A DNA stretch of 10,232 bases from Pseudomonadota bacterium (GTDB lineage Bacteria; Desulfobacterota; Desulfovibrionia; Desulfovibrionales; Desulfovibrionaceae): assembly GCA_023453335.1 (NCBI GenBank), contig JAEXTU010000194.1, forward strand, positions 1 to 10,232, in the 5' to 3' direction. Below the pieces are notes generated by a model. The model was not told where the DNA came from. It was given only the letters and a program-made list of their open reading frames with translations, and did not search any database. The position numbers were made by a program, and so were the translations under genes. Each line of letters opens with the position of its first letter. The first letter of the stretch is position 1. Positions 1 through 6,592 of the stretch are shown one piece after another.

Positions 1-961
1 CCCCGAGGTCTACCCCAACGGCATCCCCACCAGTCTGCCCCTGGACGTGCAGAAGGCCATGCTGGCCATCATCCCCGGCCTGGAGAAGGCGGTCATCGCG
101 AGGCCGGGCTACGCCATCGAGTACGACTTCGCCTTCCCCACCCAGCTCGCGCCCACCCTGGAGGCCAAGGCCGTGCCCGGATTGTGGCTGGCCGGCCAGA
201 TCAACGGCACCTCGGGCTACGAGGAGGCCGCGGCCCAGGGCCTGTGGGCCGCGCTCAACGCCTTCTGCTCCCTCACCGGCCGGCCGCCCTTCCTGCCCGG
301 CCGGGAGGACGCCTACCTGGCGGTGCTGGTGGACGACCTCACCACCAAGGGCACCGAGGAGCCCTACCGCATGTTCACCTCCCGGGCCGAGCACCGCCTG
401 CTCCTGCGCGAGGGCAACGCCGACGCCCGGCTCACCCCCCTGGGCCGGGACCTTGGCCTGGTGGGCGACGCCCAGTGGGCCCTGTTCTCGGCCAAAAGCA
501 AGGCCCTGGCCGAACTCCTGGCCATCCTGCACGCGGTCCAGGTGCGGCCCGACGCGCCCACCCGGGACATCCTGGCCGGCCTGGGCCAGCCCGCCCCGGG
601 CAAGGCCGTGCCCCTGGCCGAGCTGCTGCGCCGGCCGGAGTTGTCGCTCCCGGACCTGGCCCCCCTCCATCCCGGGCTCGCGGGCTTCGCCCCCGAGGTG
701 CAGGAGGAGGCCGAGGTGCAGGTGAAATACGCCGGATACCTGCGCCGCCAGGAGGACTTGGCCGCCCGCGCCGACCGCCTGGAGCAGGTGGCCCTGCCCC
801 CGGACCTGGACTACGCCGGGGTGGCCGGGCTCACCCGGGAGGCGGTGGAGAAGCTCTCCCGCATCCGGCCCCTGACCCTGGGCCAGGCCGGCCGCATCTC
901 GGGCATCACCCCGGCGGCCGTGGCCTGCCTGGAGGTGCGCCTGCGCCGCCTGGGCCGCTGA
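1..961 (+). CDS. mnmG: tRNA uridine-5-carboxymethylaminomethyl modification enzyme MnmG (GidA), 3' part
   Basis: With MnmE, MnmG installs the carboxymethylaminomethyl group on wobble uridine U34 of certain tRNAs, using FAD and NADH in the cytoplasm. The gene is cut by the window edge. The frame is open from base 2 and gives 319 residues before a TGA stop; E. coli MnmG has about 629, so the N-terminal half with the FAD-binding Rossmann fold is missing. Family signatures visible are YPNGIPTSLP at the very start, RPGYAIEYD, GLWLAGQINGTSGYEEAAAQG, the LVDDL segment followed by EPYRMFTSRAEHRLLLRE, and the C-terminal KYAGYLRRQ and GQAGRISGITPAA blocks that lie in the region binding MnmE and tRNA. 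The visible C terminus looks complete and intact. The next gene starts 93 bp further on. Identification is secure from these motifs; the true start is outside the window. Confidence 0.96.
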   Translation, partial: PEVYPNGIPTSLPLDVQKAMLAIIPGLEKAVIARPGYAIEYDFAFPTQLAPTLEAKAVPGLWLAGQINGTSGYEEAAAQGLWAALNAFCSLTGRPPFLPGREDAYLAVLVDDLTTKGTEEPYRMFTSRAEHRLLLREGNADARLTPLGRDLGLVGDAQWALFSAKSKALAELLAILHAVQVRPDAPTRDILAGLGQPAPGKAVPLAELLRRPELSLPDLAPLHPGLAGFAPEVQEEAEVQVKYAGYLRRQEDLAARADRLEQVALPPDLDYAGVAGLTREAVEKLSRIRPLTLGQAGRISGITPAAVACLEVRLRRLGR

Positions 962-1040
962 GCCGCTCCAGCTTCCTCTGTACTGGCGGGAAAAAATTCC
1001 GTATCTTGCCCATACCCGCAACGGCGAAATCCATTCACCA

Positions 1041-1047
1041 GAAGGAG
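1041..1047 (+). promoter_or_regulatory. Ribosome binding site supporting a TTG start
   Basis: GAAGGAG ends 7 bases before the TTG at 1055. No ATG or GTG in the same frame lies near enough to explain the N-terminal residues, so this site decides the start of the CBS/CorC gene. The preceding intergenic stretch (962-1040) is locally A-rich around 990-1000 but shows no convincing promoter. Confidence 0.65.
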
Positions 1048-1054
1048 ACCGGCT

Positions 1055-1894
1055 TTGGAAGGAGAATCTGAGGGGTTACTCCCCTCGCTCTTGCGACGAC
1101 TTTTCGGTACCCGTGACGACCTCCCCATCGAGCGCACCATCCGCGACGCCCGCGAGGACGGACACCTGGCCCCGGATCAGGCCGTCATCCTGCTCAACGT
1201 GCTGCGCCTCTCCCGCAAGCAGGTCATGGACATCATGATCCCCCGCACCGACATCGTGTGCGCCGAGGTCTCGGAACCCCTGGCCGACATCGTCCAGCTC
1301 TTCGTGGAGGAGGGCCACTCCCGGGTGCCCATCTTCCGGGAGAACCGCGACAACATCGTGGGCATCATCCACGCCAAGGACCTGCTGCGGGCCTTCCACA
1401 GCGAGGACAACGCCGCCGCCACCGCCGCGGACATCATGCGGCCCGCGCTCTTCATCCCGGAGACCAAGAACGTCTATGACATGCTCCAGGAATTCAAGGA
1501 CAAGCGCATCCACCTGGCCATCGCCCTGGACGAGTACGGCGGCACCTCCGGCCTGGTGACGCTGGAGGACGTGCTGGAGGAGATCGTGGGCGAGATCGAG
1601 GACGAGTACGACGAGGAGGAGCCCGCGGATATCCAGGTCCTGGACCAGGACACCGCCCTGGTCTCGGGCCGCGCTACCCTGGAGGACTTGGCCGAGGAGC
1701 TGGGCATCCGGCTCCTCTCCGAGCAGGTGGACACCGTGTCCGGCTACCTCTGCGAACTGGCCGGCCGGGTGCCGGACCAGGGCGAGCGTTTCGACCTGGA
1801 CGGCCGCACCTTCCTGGTCAAGGAGGCCGACGCCCGCCAGGTGCACTGGGTCACGGTCTCCCCCCTGCCAGAACGGCCCGCCAGCCACGACTAG
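1055..1894 (+). CDS. corC: CBS-domain protein of the CorC/HlyC (YbeX) family
   Basis: This is a cytosolic 279-residue protein, close to E. coli CorC/YbeX (292). Order of parts: a short N-terminal segment with helical RRLFG (about 14-18), a first CBS repeat beginning near residue 58 (MDIMIPRTDIV, then HSRVPIF and GIIHAKDLL), a second CBS repeat from about 127 (IMRPALFIPE, then DEYGGTSGLVTLEDVLEEI), an acidic linker, and a C-terminal CorC_HlyC domain (about 195-275) ending in the WVTVSPLP strand. It has no transmembrane segment, unlike the longer CNNM-type transporters that share the domain pair. CBS pairs bind adenine nucleotides; the family is linked to Mg/Co homeostasis, but the exact role is unsettled. 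The start is TTG with a good ribosome binding site. lnt follows after 2 bp, the same neighbour as ybeX in E. coli, which supports the assignment and an operon. The family call is firm; the symbol rests on family and context. Confidence 0.9.
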   Translation: MEGESEGLLPSLLRRLFGTRDDLPIERTIRDAREDGHLAPDQAVILLNVLRLSRKQVMDIMIPRTDIVCAEVSEPLADIVQLFVEEGHSRVPIFRENRDNIVGIIHAKDLLRAFHSEDNAAATAADIMRPALFIPETKNVYDMLQEFKDKRIHLAIALDEYGGTSGLVTLEDVLEEIVGEIEDEYDEEEPADIQVLDQDTALVSGRATLEDLAEELGIRLLSEQVDTVSGYLCELAGRVPDQGERFDLDGRTFLVKEADARQVHWVTVSPLPERPASHD

Positions 1895-1896
1895 CC

Positions 1897-3393
1897 GTGC
1901 GCATCGCAGTCCTGCTCGCGGCCCTGGGGGCCTGGCTGGGGTTCGCCAACCCCGTCCTGCACCTGCCGCTCGCGGTCCTGCTCTTTCCCGGTGCCCTGGC
2001 CTGGATCGGCCTCACTGCCGAGACCCCGCGCCAGGCCTTCACGTGGGGCTGGGCCGCCGGCCTGGCCGGCTACGCCGGCAGCCTCTACTGGATCGCCCTG
2101 CCCATCCACGACTTCGGCCCCCTGCCCTGGGTCCTGGCCGCGCCCTGCCCGATGCTGCTGGCCGCGGTCATCGCCCTGTACCCGGCCCTGTTCAGCCTGG
2201 CCCTGCGCAAATTTGGCCGGGACCTGCCCTGGCCGCTCCTGGCCCTGTTCGCCGCCGGCCTGTGGGGCGGGCTGGAGCATGCGCGCGGGACGCTCTTCAC
2301 CGGCTTCCCCTGGCTGGTCCTGCCCTCGGCCCTGTCCCCCTGGCCCGTTGCGGTGCAGGGCGTGGCCGTGCTGGGCGCCAACGGCCTGGCCGGGCTGCTG
2401 GCCGCCATCGCCACCCTGGCCCTGCGCGGCCGGGGGCTCTCCCTGCCCCGCCTGGCCGCGGCCGGGCTCCTGGGCCTGCTCGCCGTGTACGGCCTCTGGC
2501 GGGTGGACACCACGCCCGCCACCGTGGGCGAGGCCCGGGTGGCCATGATCCAGGGCAACGTGGACCAGGCCCATAAATGGGACCCGGCCTGGCAGGCCGA
2601 GACCCTGCGCCGCTATACCGAACTCTCCGCCCGGGAGGCCAAGGCCGGGGTCGACCTGGTGGTCTGGCCCGAGACCGCGGTGCCCTTCTTCTTCCAGGAC
2701 CCCACCCCCCTGGCCCTGGCCGTGCGCGACCGGGTGAAGGACATGGGCGTGGGACTCCTGGCCGGCTCCCCGGCCTACACCCGCAGCCTGGGGTCCACGA
2801 ACTACGTCCTGCACAACCGGGCCTTCCTGGTCAATGCCGAGGGCCTCACCCTGGGCCATTACGACAAGGAGCACCTGGTGCCCTTCGGCGAGTACGTGCC
2901 CCTGTCCGGCCTGCTGGGCTTCCTGCCCAAGCTGGTGCAGGGCATCGGCGAGTTCGCGCCGGGCCAGGACCAGCCGGCCTTGAGCCTGGGCAACCTTGCC
3001 CTCGGGGTGCTCATTTGCTATGAAACCATCTTTCCGGAACTGGCCCAGGACCGCGTGGAGCACGGCGCCAACCTGCTGGTGAACATCTCCAACGACGCCT
3101 GGTTCGGCCGCTCCTCGGCCCCCATCCAGCACCTGCACCTGTCGGTGCTGCGGGCCGTGGAGCAGAACCGTTGGATCGCGCGGGACACCAACACCGGCAT
3201 CACCGCGCTCATCGACCCGCGCGGCCGCGTCGTGGACCAGACCCGGCTGTACGAGACCACCGCCCTGTCCGGGAGGGTGGAGCTCATCACCCAGACCACC
3301 CCCTTCCACCGCTGGCGGGCCTGGGTGGAAGCCGGCCTGATCCTGGCCGCCCTGCTGCCTCCGGTCCTGCCCCGGTCCCGGCGGCGCCGCTAA
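1897..3393 (+). CDS. lnt: Apolipoprotein N-acyltransferase
   Basis: Lnt is an inner-membrane enzyme that transfers an acyl chain from phospholipid to the N-terminal cysteine of diacylated lipoproteins, the last step of lipoprotein maturation. The 498-residue product (E. coli: 512) starts with a run of hydrophobic membrane segments covering about residues 1-200, followed by a periplasmic nitrilase-like domain and a final hydrophobic helix (about 475-492) before a basic RSRRRR tail. The catalytic triad is visible: Glu259 in WPETAVPF, Lys324 in YDKEHLVPFGEY and Cys374 in GVLICYETIFPE. Further family blocks are MIQGNVDQ and the NISNDAWFG segment. The GTG start lies 2 bp after the CBS/CorC stop and lacks a clear ribosome binding site, so translation is probably coupled. 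All triad residues are present, so the enzyme is expected to be active. Confidence 0.96.
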   Translation: MRIAVLLAALGAWLGFANPVLHLPLAVLLFPGALAWIGLTAETPRQAFTWGWAAGLAGYAGSLYWIALPIHDFGPLPWVLAAPCPMLLAAVIALYPALFSLALRKFGRDLPWPLLALFAAGLWGGLEHARGTLFTGFPWLVLPSALSPWPVAVQGVAVLGANGLAGLLAAIATLALRGRGLSLPRLAAAGLLGLLAVYGLWRVDTTPATVGEARVAMIQGNVDQAHKWDPAWQAETLRRYTELSAREAKAGVDLVVWPETAVPFFFQDPTPLALAVRDRVKDMGVGLLAGSPAYTRSLGSTNYVLHNRAFLVNAEGLTLGHYDKEHLVPFGEYVPLSGLLGFLPKLVQGIGEFAPGQDQPALSLGNLALGVLICYETIFPELAQDRVEHGANLLVNISNDAWFGRSSAPIQHLHLSVLRAVEQNRWIARDTNTGITALIDPRGRVVDQTRLYETTALSGRVELITQTTPFHRWRAWVEAGLILAALLPPVLPRSRRRR

Positions 3394-3413
3394 CCGCAAC
3401 CCCCGAGAAGAAC

Positions 3414-4536
3414 ATGGCCATAGTGCAATACGCCGACCTGAAAACCCGCTGCGCCGCGCTCACCGACCAGTACGAAACCCTCCGGGGGCGTCTTTGACCT
3501 GGACCGCGCCCGTCGCCGCCTGAACGAGATCGAGGAGGCCCTGGCCAAGCCCGGGGCCTGGGACAAGCCCGAGGCCCTGACCCCGCTGCTCAAGGAGAAG
3601 AGCGGCCTGACCACCCTGGTGACGCGCTTCGATGGCCTGGGCAAGGCCAAGGGCGACATGGACGACTGGCTGGCCATGGCCAAGGACGAACAGACCGCCG
3701 AGGTGCTGGATGCTCTGGACGAACAGATCGGCAACCTGGCGGAAAAGCTGGAAAAGGCCGAGCTGGCCACCCTGCTGGCCGGCGAGGGTGACGGCAGCGA
3801 CGCCATCCTGGACATCCACCCCGGGGCCGGGGGCACCGAGGCCCAGGACTGGGCCGAGATGCTGCTCCGCATGTACCTGCGCTGGGCCGAGCGCCAGGAA
3901 TTCACGGTGAAGATACTGGACCAGCTTCCGGGCGAAGAGGCCGGCATCAAGAGCGTGGCGGTGCTCATCCAGGGACCGTACGCCTACGGCCTGCTCAAGG
4001 GCGAGTCCGGCATCCACCGCCTCATCCGCATCTCACCCTTCGACTCCTCGGGCCGGCGGCACACCTCCTTCGCCTCGGTGGACGTGTTGCCCGACGTGGA
4101 GGAGAACCTGGACGTGGAGATCAAGGACGAGGACGTGCGCATCGACGTATTCCGCTCCAGCGGCCCGGGCGGCCAGAACGTGAACAAGACCAGCTCCGCG
4201 GTGCGCCTCACCCACATCCCCACCGGCATCGTGGTCTCCTGCCAGAACGAGCAGTCCCAGCACCGCAACAAGGACACCGCCTTCAAGATTCTGAAGGCCC
4301 GGCTCATCGAGCGCGAACTGCGCAAGCGCGAGGCCGAGAAGCAGGCCCAGTACGCCACCAAGGACGCCATCGGCTTCGGCAGCCAGATCCGCACCTACAC
4401 CTTGCAGCCCTACCGGCTGGTCAAGGACCACCGCTCCAACACCGAGATCACCAACGTGGACGCGGTGCTGGACGGCGACCTGGACACCCTCATCCGCAAC
4501 CACCTGTTGCACACCCATGCCCATGCCGCCCAATGA
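3414..4536 (+). CDS. prfB: Peptide chain release factor 2, expressed by programmed +1 frameshift
   Basis: RF2 recognises UGA and UAA on the ribosome and triggers peptide release. The gene is in two frames: 27 codons from ATG 3414 to CTT 3492-3494, an in-frame TGA at 3495-3497, then, after a +1 slip, the main frame from GAC 3496 to the TGA at 4534-4536. The joined product is 373 residues (E. coli RF2: 365). The stop-codon reading tripeptide Ser-Pro-Phe is at residues 207-209 (RISPFDSSG), which separates RF2 from RF1 (PxT). The catalytic GGQ is at 252-254 (SSGPGGQNVNKTSS). The N-terminal part is the usual helical domain. The start has a modest GAGAAG at 3405-3410. The gene sits 20 bp after lnt, and its 3' end overlaps the GGDEF gene by 20 bp. 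Read as a plain open frame, the gene would be mis-called as starting inside the coding region. Confidence 0.96.
3483..3498 (+). promoter_or_regulatory. RF2 autoregulatory frameshift signal
   Basis: The site reads CGGGGG CGT CTT TGA C. It has a Shine-Dalgarno-like internal element (3483-3488), three bases, the slippery CTT codon (3492-3494), the TGA stop and a following C. This matches the E. coli element AGGGGG TAT CTT TGA C in every spacing. When RF2 is scarce, the ribosome pauses at UGA, and the tRNA-Leu slips from CUU to UUU in the +1 frame and continues into full-length RF2. When RF2 is plentiful, termination yields a 27-residue peptide. Confidence 0.95.
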
Positions 4537-5377
4537 CCCCCTGGACGCCTCGGGCCGCGAGGCCCTGAGCCGGGAGCTTGACGCCCTGCGCCGGGCGGTG
4601 CTCGCCCGCCACCCCTCCCTGTGCCCGAACCTGGAGCGGGACGGGGACCTCATGGCCCTGCTCCGCCTGGTGCCCGGCCTGTCCCTGGACCAGTGGCCCA
4701 CCCTTTCCGAGAACCTGGGGCTCAAGGACTGGCTGGCCGTTCCCCTGGCCGGGGACGACGCCCCCTTCCTGGAGCAGCTGGGCCGCACCCTGGAGGACTT
4801 GGCCTTCCAGACCGAGCACGACCCGCTCACCGGCCTGCCCAACCGCCGGGCTTTTGACCGGACCATGGACCGCGAGGTGGAGCGCGCCCGCCGGGCCGGC
4901 ATCTCCCTGACCGTGGCCGTGCTGGACCTGGACAACTTCAAGCGGCTCAACGACACCTGGGGCCACCCCTGCGGGGACGAGGCCCTGCTGGAGACGGCCC
5001 GCATCTTGCTAACCGGAATACGACGCTACGACCTGGCGGCGCGCATCGGGGGCGAAGAATTCGCCCTGGTCTTCCCGGAGACCGGGATGACCCGCGCCGG
5101 CGGCATTCTGGAACGCATCCTGGACTCCCTGCGTCAGGTGCGCCTGGGCTGCGGCCAGGGCATGCGGCTCACCGCCTCGGTGGGCCTGGCCTGCACCAAG
5201 GGCCGCGGCGAGCGCTGCCCGGCCGACCTGATGGAGGCCGCGGACAAGGCCCTGTACTCGGCCAAGGCCGAGGGCAAGGACCGCATCGTGGCCGCCCCGC
5301 TCCTGGACCTGGCCGCGCCGGTCCGGGCCACCCTGGTGGAGGCCAGCGAGAAACGTTTCCTCTTCACCGGCAGCTAG
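4517..5377 (+). CDS. GGDEF-domain protein, probable diguanylate cyclase
   Basis: GGDEF enzymes make cyclic di-GMP from two GTP. The 286-residue soluble protein has an N-terminal, mostly helical region of about 95 residues that I cannot assign to a known sensor domain, then a GGDEF domain from about residue 100. The domain shows DPLTGLPNRRAF, the metal-binding DLDNFKRLND segment with GHPCGDEALL, and the active-site motif GGEEF at residues 178-182. An RxxD inhibitory site (RRYD, 169-172) lies exactly five residues before GGEEF, so feedback inhibition by c-di-GMP is expected. No signal peptide or membrane segment is visible. The start overlaps the end of prfB by 20 bp; ATG 4523 is an alternative start, and neither has a clear ribosome binding site, suggesting coupling to prfB translation. 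All signature residues are present, so the cyclase is probably active. The MinD/FlhG-type ATPase gene follows after 15 bp. Confidence 0.92.
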   Translation: MPMPPNDPLDASGREALSRELDALRRAVLARHPSLCPNLERDGDLMALLRLVPGLSLDQWPTLSENLGLKDWLAVPLAGDDAPFLEQLGRTLEDLAFQTEHDPLTGLPNRRAFDRTMDREVERARRAGISLTVAVLDLDNFKRLNDTWGHPCGDEALLETARILLTGIRRYDLAARIGGEEFALVFPETGMTRAGGILERILDSLRQVRLGCGQGMRLTASVGLACTKGRGERCPADLMEAADKALYSAKAEGKDRIVAAPLLDLAAPVRATLVEASEKRFLFTGS

Positions 5378-5380
5378 CCG

Positions 5381-5388
5381 AGGAAGGA
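5381..5388 (+). promoter_or_regulatory. Ribosome binding site of the MinD/FlhG-type gene
   Basis: AGGAAGGA ends 4 bases before ATG 5393 and lies in the 15-bp gap after the GGDEF stop. It fixes the start of the ATPase gene. Confidence 0.7.
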
Positions 5389-5392
5389 TTGC

Positions 5393-6226
5393 ATGCGCGA
5401 AGACGAACACAAGACCCTGTCCGTGGCCGTGGTCAGCGGCAAGGGCGGAGTGGGCAAGACCAACCTGGCCCTGAACCTGGGCTACGCCCTGCACAAGGCC
5501 GGGCACCCGGTCATGCTCATGGACTGCGACCTGGGCCTGGCCAACCTGGACGTGCTCCTGGGCCTGGCCCCGGACAAGACCCTGCAGGACATGCTCCAGC
5601 CCGGGGTGACCTCGGCCGAGGTGGTGGTGCCCATCGAGCCCGGGGGCTTCGACTTCCTGCCCTCGGCCTCGGGCGTGCCCGAACTCATCGACCTGGACGA
5701 GGATCTGCAGCGCCTGCTCTTCTCCAAGCTGACCTCCATCATCGGCGGCTACGACTACCTGCTCATGGACCTGGGCGCGGGCATCTCCCGCACCGTGCTC
5801 TCCTTTGCGGCCATGGCCCAGGAGCGGCTGGTGGTCATCACCCCGGAGCCCACCTCCCTCACCGACGGCTACGCCATGATCAAGGTTCTGCACACCGAGT
5901 ACGGGGTGACAAGCTTCAACGTGGTGGTCAACATGGCCGACACCCGGGTCCAGGGCGAACGCAGCTTCGAGCGCCTGGCCGCGGCCTGCAAGCGGTTCCT
6001 CGACCTGGACATCGAGTATGTGGGCACGGTGCGCTCGGACCCGGCGGTGGTCCAGGCGGTGATCCGGCAGGTGCCCCTGCTCAAACACGCCCCCACCTCG
6101 GAGGCGGGCCGGGACGTGCTGAGCCTGGCCGTGAAATTCAAGCGGATGCGGGACCGGAGGCTGCCCACCCTGTCCGCCCAGAGAATCTTATCAGAACTTC
6201 CCTTCACAATCAGGAATTCCTCTTGA
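5393..6226 (+). CDS. MinD/ParA-family ATPase, FlhG (FleN/YlxH)-like
   Basis: This is a 277-residue ATPase of the SIMIBI class. The deviant Walker A motif is at residues 17-23 (KGGVGKT, with the signature lysine 17), the switch-like block MDCDLGLANLDVLLGL is at about 43-58, and the Walker B-like MDLGAGIS holds Asp126. The DLGLANLD and GAGIS wording is typical of FlhG/FleN, the regulator of flagellar number and placement, more than of cell-division MinD or Mrp. The N terminus before Walker A is only 16 residues and lacks the DQAxxLR element by which FlhG stimulates the FlhF GTPase. The C terminus shows no obvious amphipathic membrane-targeting helix. No flagellar genes are in the window. It may therefore be a FlhG paralogue with another role. 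It follows the GGDEF gene by 15 bp. The family is certain; the role is not. Confidence 0.88.
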   Translation: MREDEHKTLSVAVVSGKGGVGKTNLALNLGYALHKAGHPVMLMDCDLGLANLDVLLGLAPDKTLQDMLQPGVTSAEVVVPIEPGGFDFLPSASGVPELIDLDEDLQRLLFSKLTSIIGGYDYLLMDLGAGISRTVLSFAAMAQERLVVITPEPTSLTDGYAMIKVLHTEYGVTSFNVVVNMADTRVQGERSFERLAAACKRFLDLDIEYVGTVRSDPAVVQAVIRQVPLLKHAPTSEAGRDVLSLAVKFKRMRDRRLPTLSAQRILSELPFTIRNSS

Positions 6227-6252
6227 CCGAAAACGCCGGTATTTGGCATATA

Positions 6253-6258
6253 TATAAT
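6253..6258 (+). promoter_or_regulatory. Probable -10 box of a promoter for the HU/IHF gene and genes downstream
   Basis: A perfect TATAAT lies in an A+T-rich stretch (about 6238-6260) that stands out in this G+C-rich window, within the 90-bp gap between the ATPase stop and the HU start. Transcription would begin near 6265. No good -35 box sits 16-18 bases upstream; TTGACC at 6223-6228 is 24 bases away, too far for this box. A 5-bp hairpin (GCCCG, loop GAG, CGGGC, 6276-6288) would fall in the 5' leader. It has no U tract, so it is not a terminator. Confidence 0.6.
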
Positions 6259-6304
6259 GTCGTGACACACCTAGAGCCCGGAGCGGGCCTGGAATACCGG
6301 CAAC

Positions 6305-6309
6305 GGAGG
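6305..6309 (+). promoter_or_regulatory. Ribosome binding site that decides the HU/IHF start
   Basis: GGAGG lies only 1 base before ATG 6311 but 7 bases before ATG 6317. The spacing favours 6317, which also gives the usual MNKSELI beginning of the family. Confidence 0.75.
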
Positions 6310-6316
6310 AATGGAC

Positions 6317-6592
6317 ATGAACAAAAGCGAGCTCATCAAGACCCTGGCCGAGAAGAACAACCTGCACGTTGACGAGGCATCCCTCATCGTCAACACCTTC
6401 TTCGACTCCATCAAGAGCTCCCTGGTCAAGGGCGAGCGGGTGGAGATCCGTGGCTTCGGCAGCTTCAAGGTCAAGAATTATGGCGGGTACACCGGCCGTA
6501 ATCCCAAGACCGGCGACGTGGTCGATGTCCATCCCAAGAAGCTGCCATTCTTCCGCCCCGGCAAGGAGCTCAAGGAGTACGTGAACAAGTAG
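6317..6592 (+). CDS. HU/IHF-family nucleoid DNA-binding protein
   Basis: This small basic protein (91 residues) binds and bends DNA as a dimer. The whole family pattern is present: the N-terminal helical dimer body (KSELIKTLAEK), GERVEIRGFGSF at the start of the beta region, the DNA-intercalating arm with GRNPKTGDVV, and the C-terminal PFFRPGKELKEYVNK. The GGYTGRNPKTG arm with PKKLPFF is somewhat closer to IHF-beta-like members than to classical HU, but sequence alone does not settle HU versus IHF. The start at 6317 is chosen over 6311 because of ribosome binding site spacing. A TATAAT box lies about 60 bases upstream. The stop TAG (6590-6592) is followed at once by the ATG of the candidate selenoprotein gene. 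Confidence 0.93.
   Translation: MNKSELIKTLAEKNNLHVDEASLIVNTFFDSIKSSLVKGERVEIRGFGSFKVKNYGGYTGRNPKTGDVVDVHPKKLPFFRPGKELKEYVNK

Noticed and set aside
1006..1034. Sigma-70 promoter (TTGCCC, 17 bases, ATCCAT) before the CBS/CorC gene
   Set aside because: The -10 match is poor; nothing else in the 93-bp gap strengthens it.
184..1071. 295-codon plus-strand frame overlapping mnmG
   Set aside because: The translation is almost only G, P, A and R, as expected of a shifted frame in G+C-rich DNA; the mnmG frame carries the conserved motifs.
1891..3399. 502-codon minus-strand open frame opposite lnt
   Set aside because: Antisense shadow of lnt with repetitive G/Q/P/H-rich translation. Lnt has its full catalytic triad on the plus strand.
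6212..6221. Perfect palindrome AGGAATTCCT upstream of the HU promoter as an operator
   Set aside because: It is only 10 bp, lies inside the last codons of the ATPase gene, and is not repeated elsewhere in the region.
6223..6228. TTGACC as the -35 box for the TATAAT at 6253
   Set aside because: The spacer would be 24 bases, outside the usable range. It overlaps the stop region of the upstream gene.
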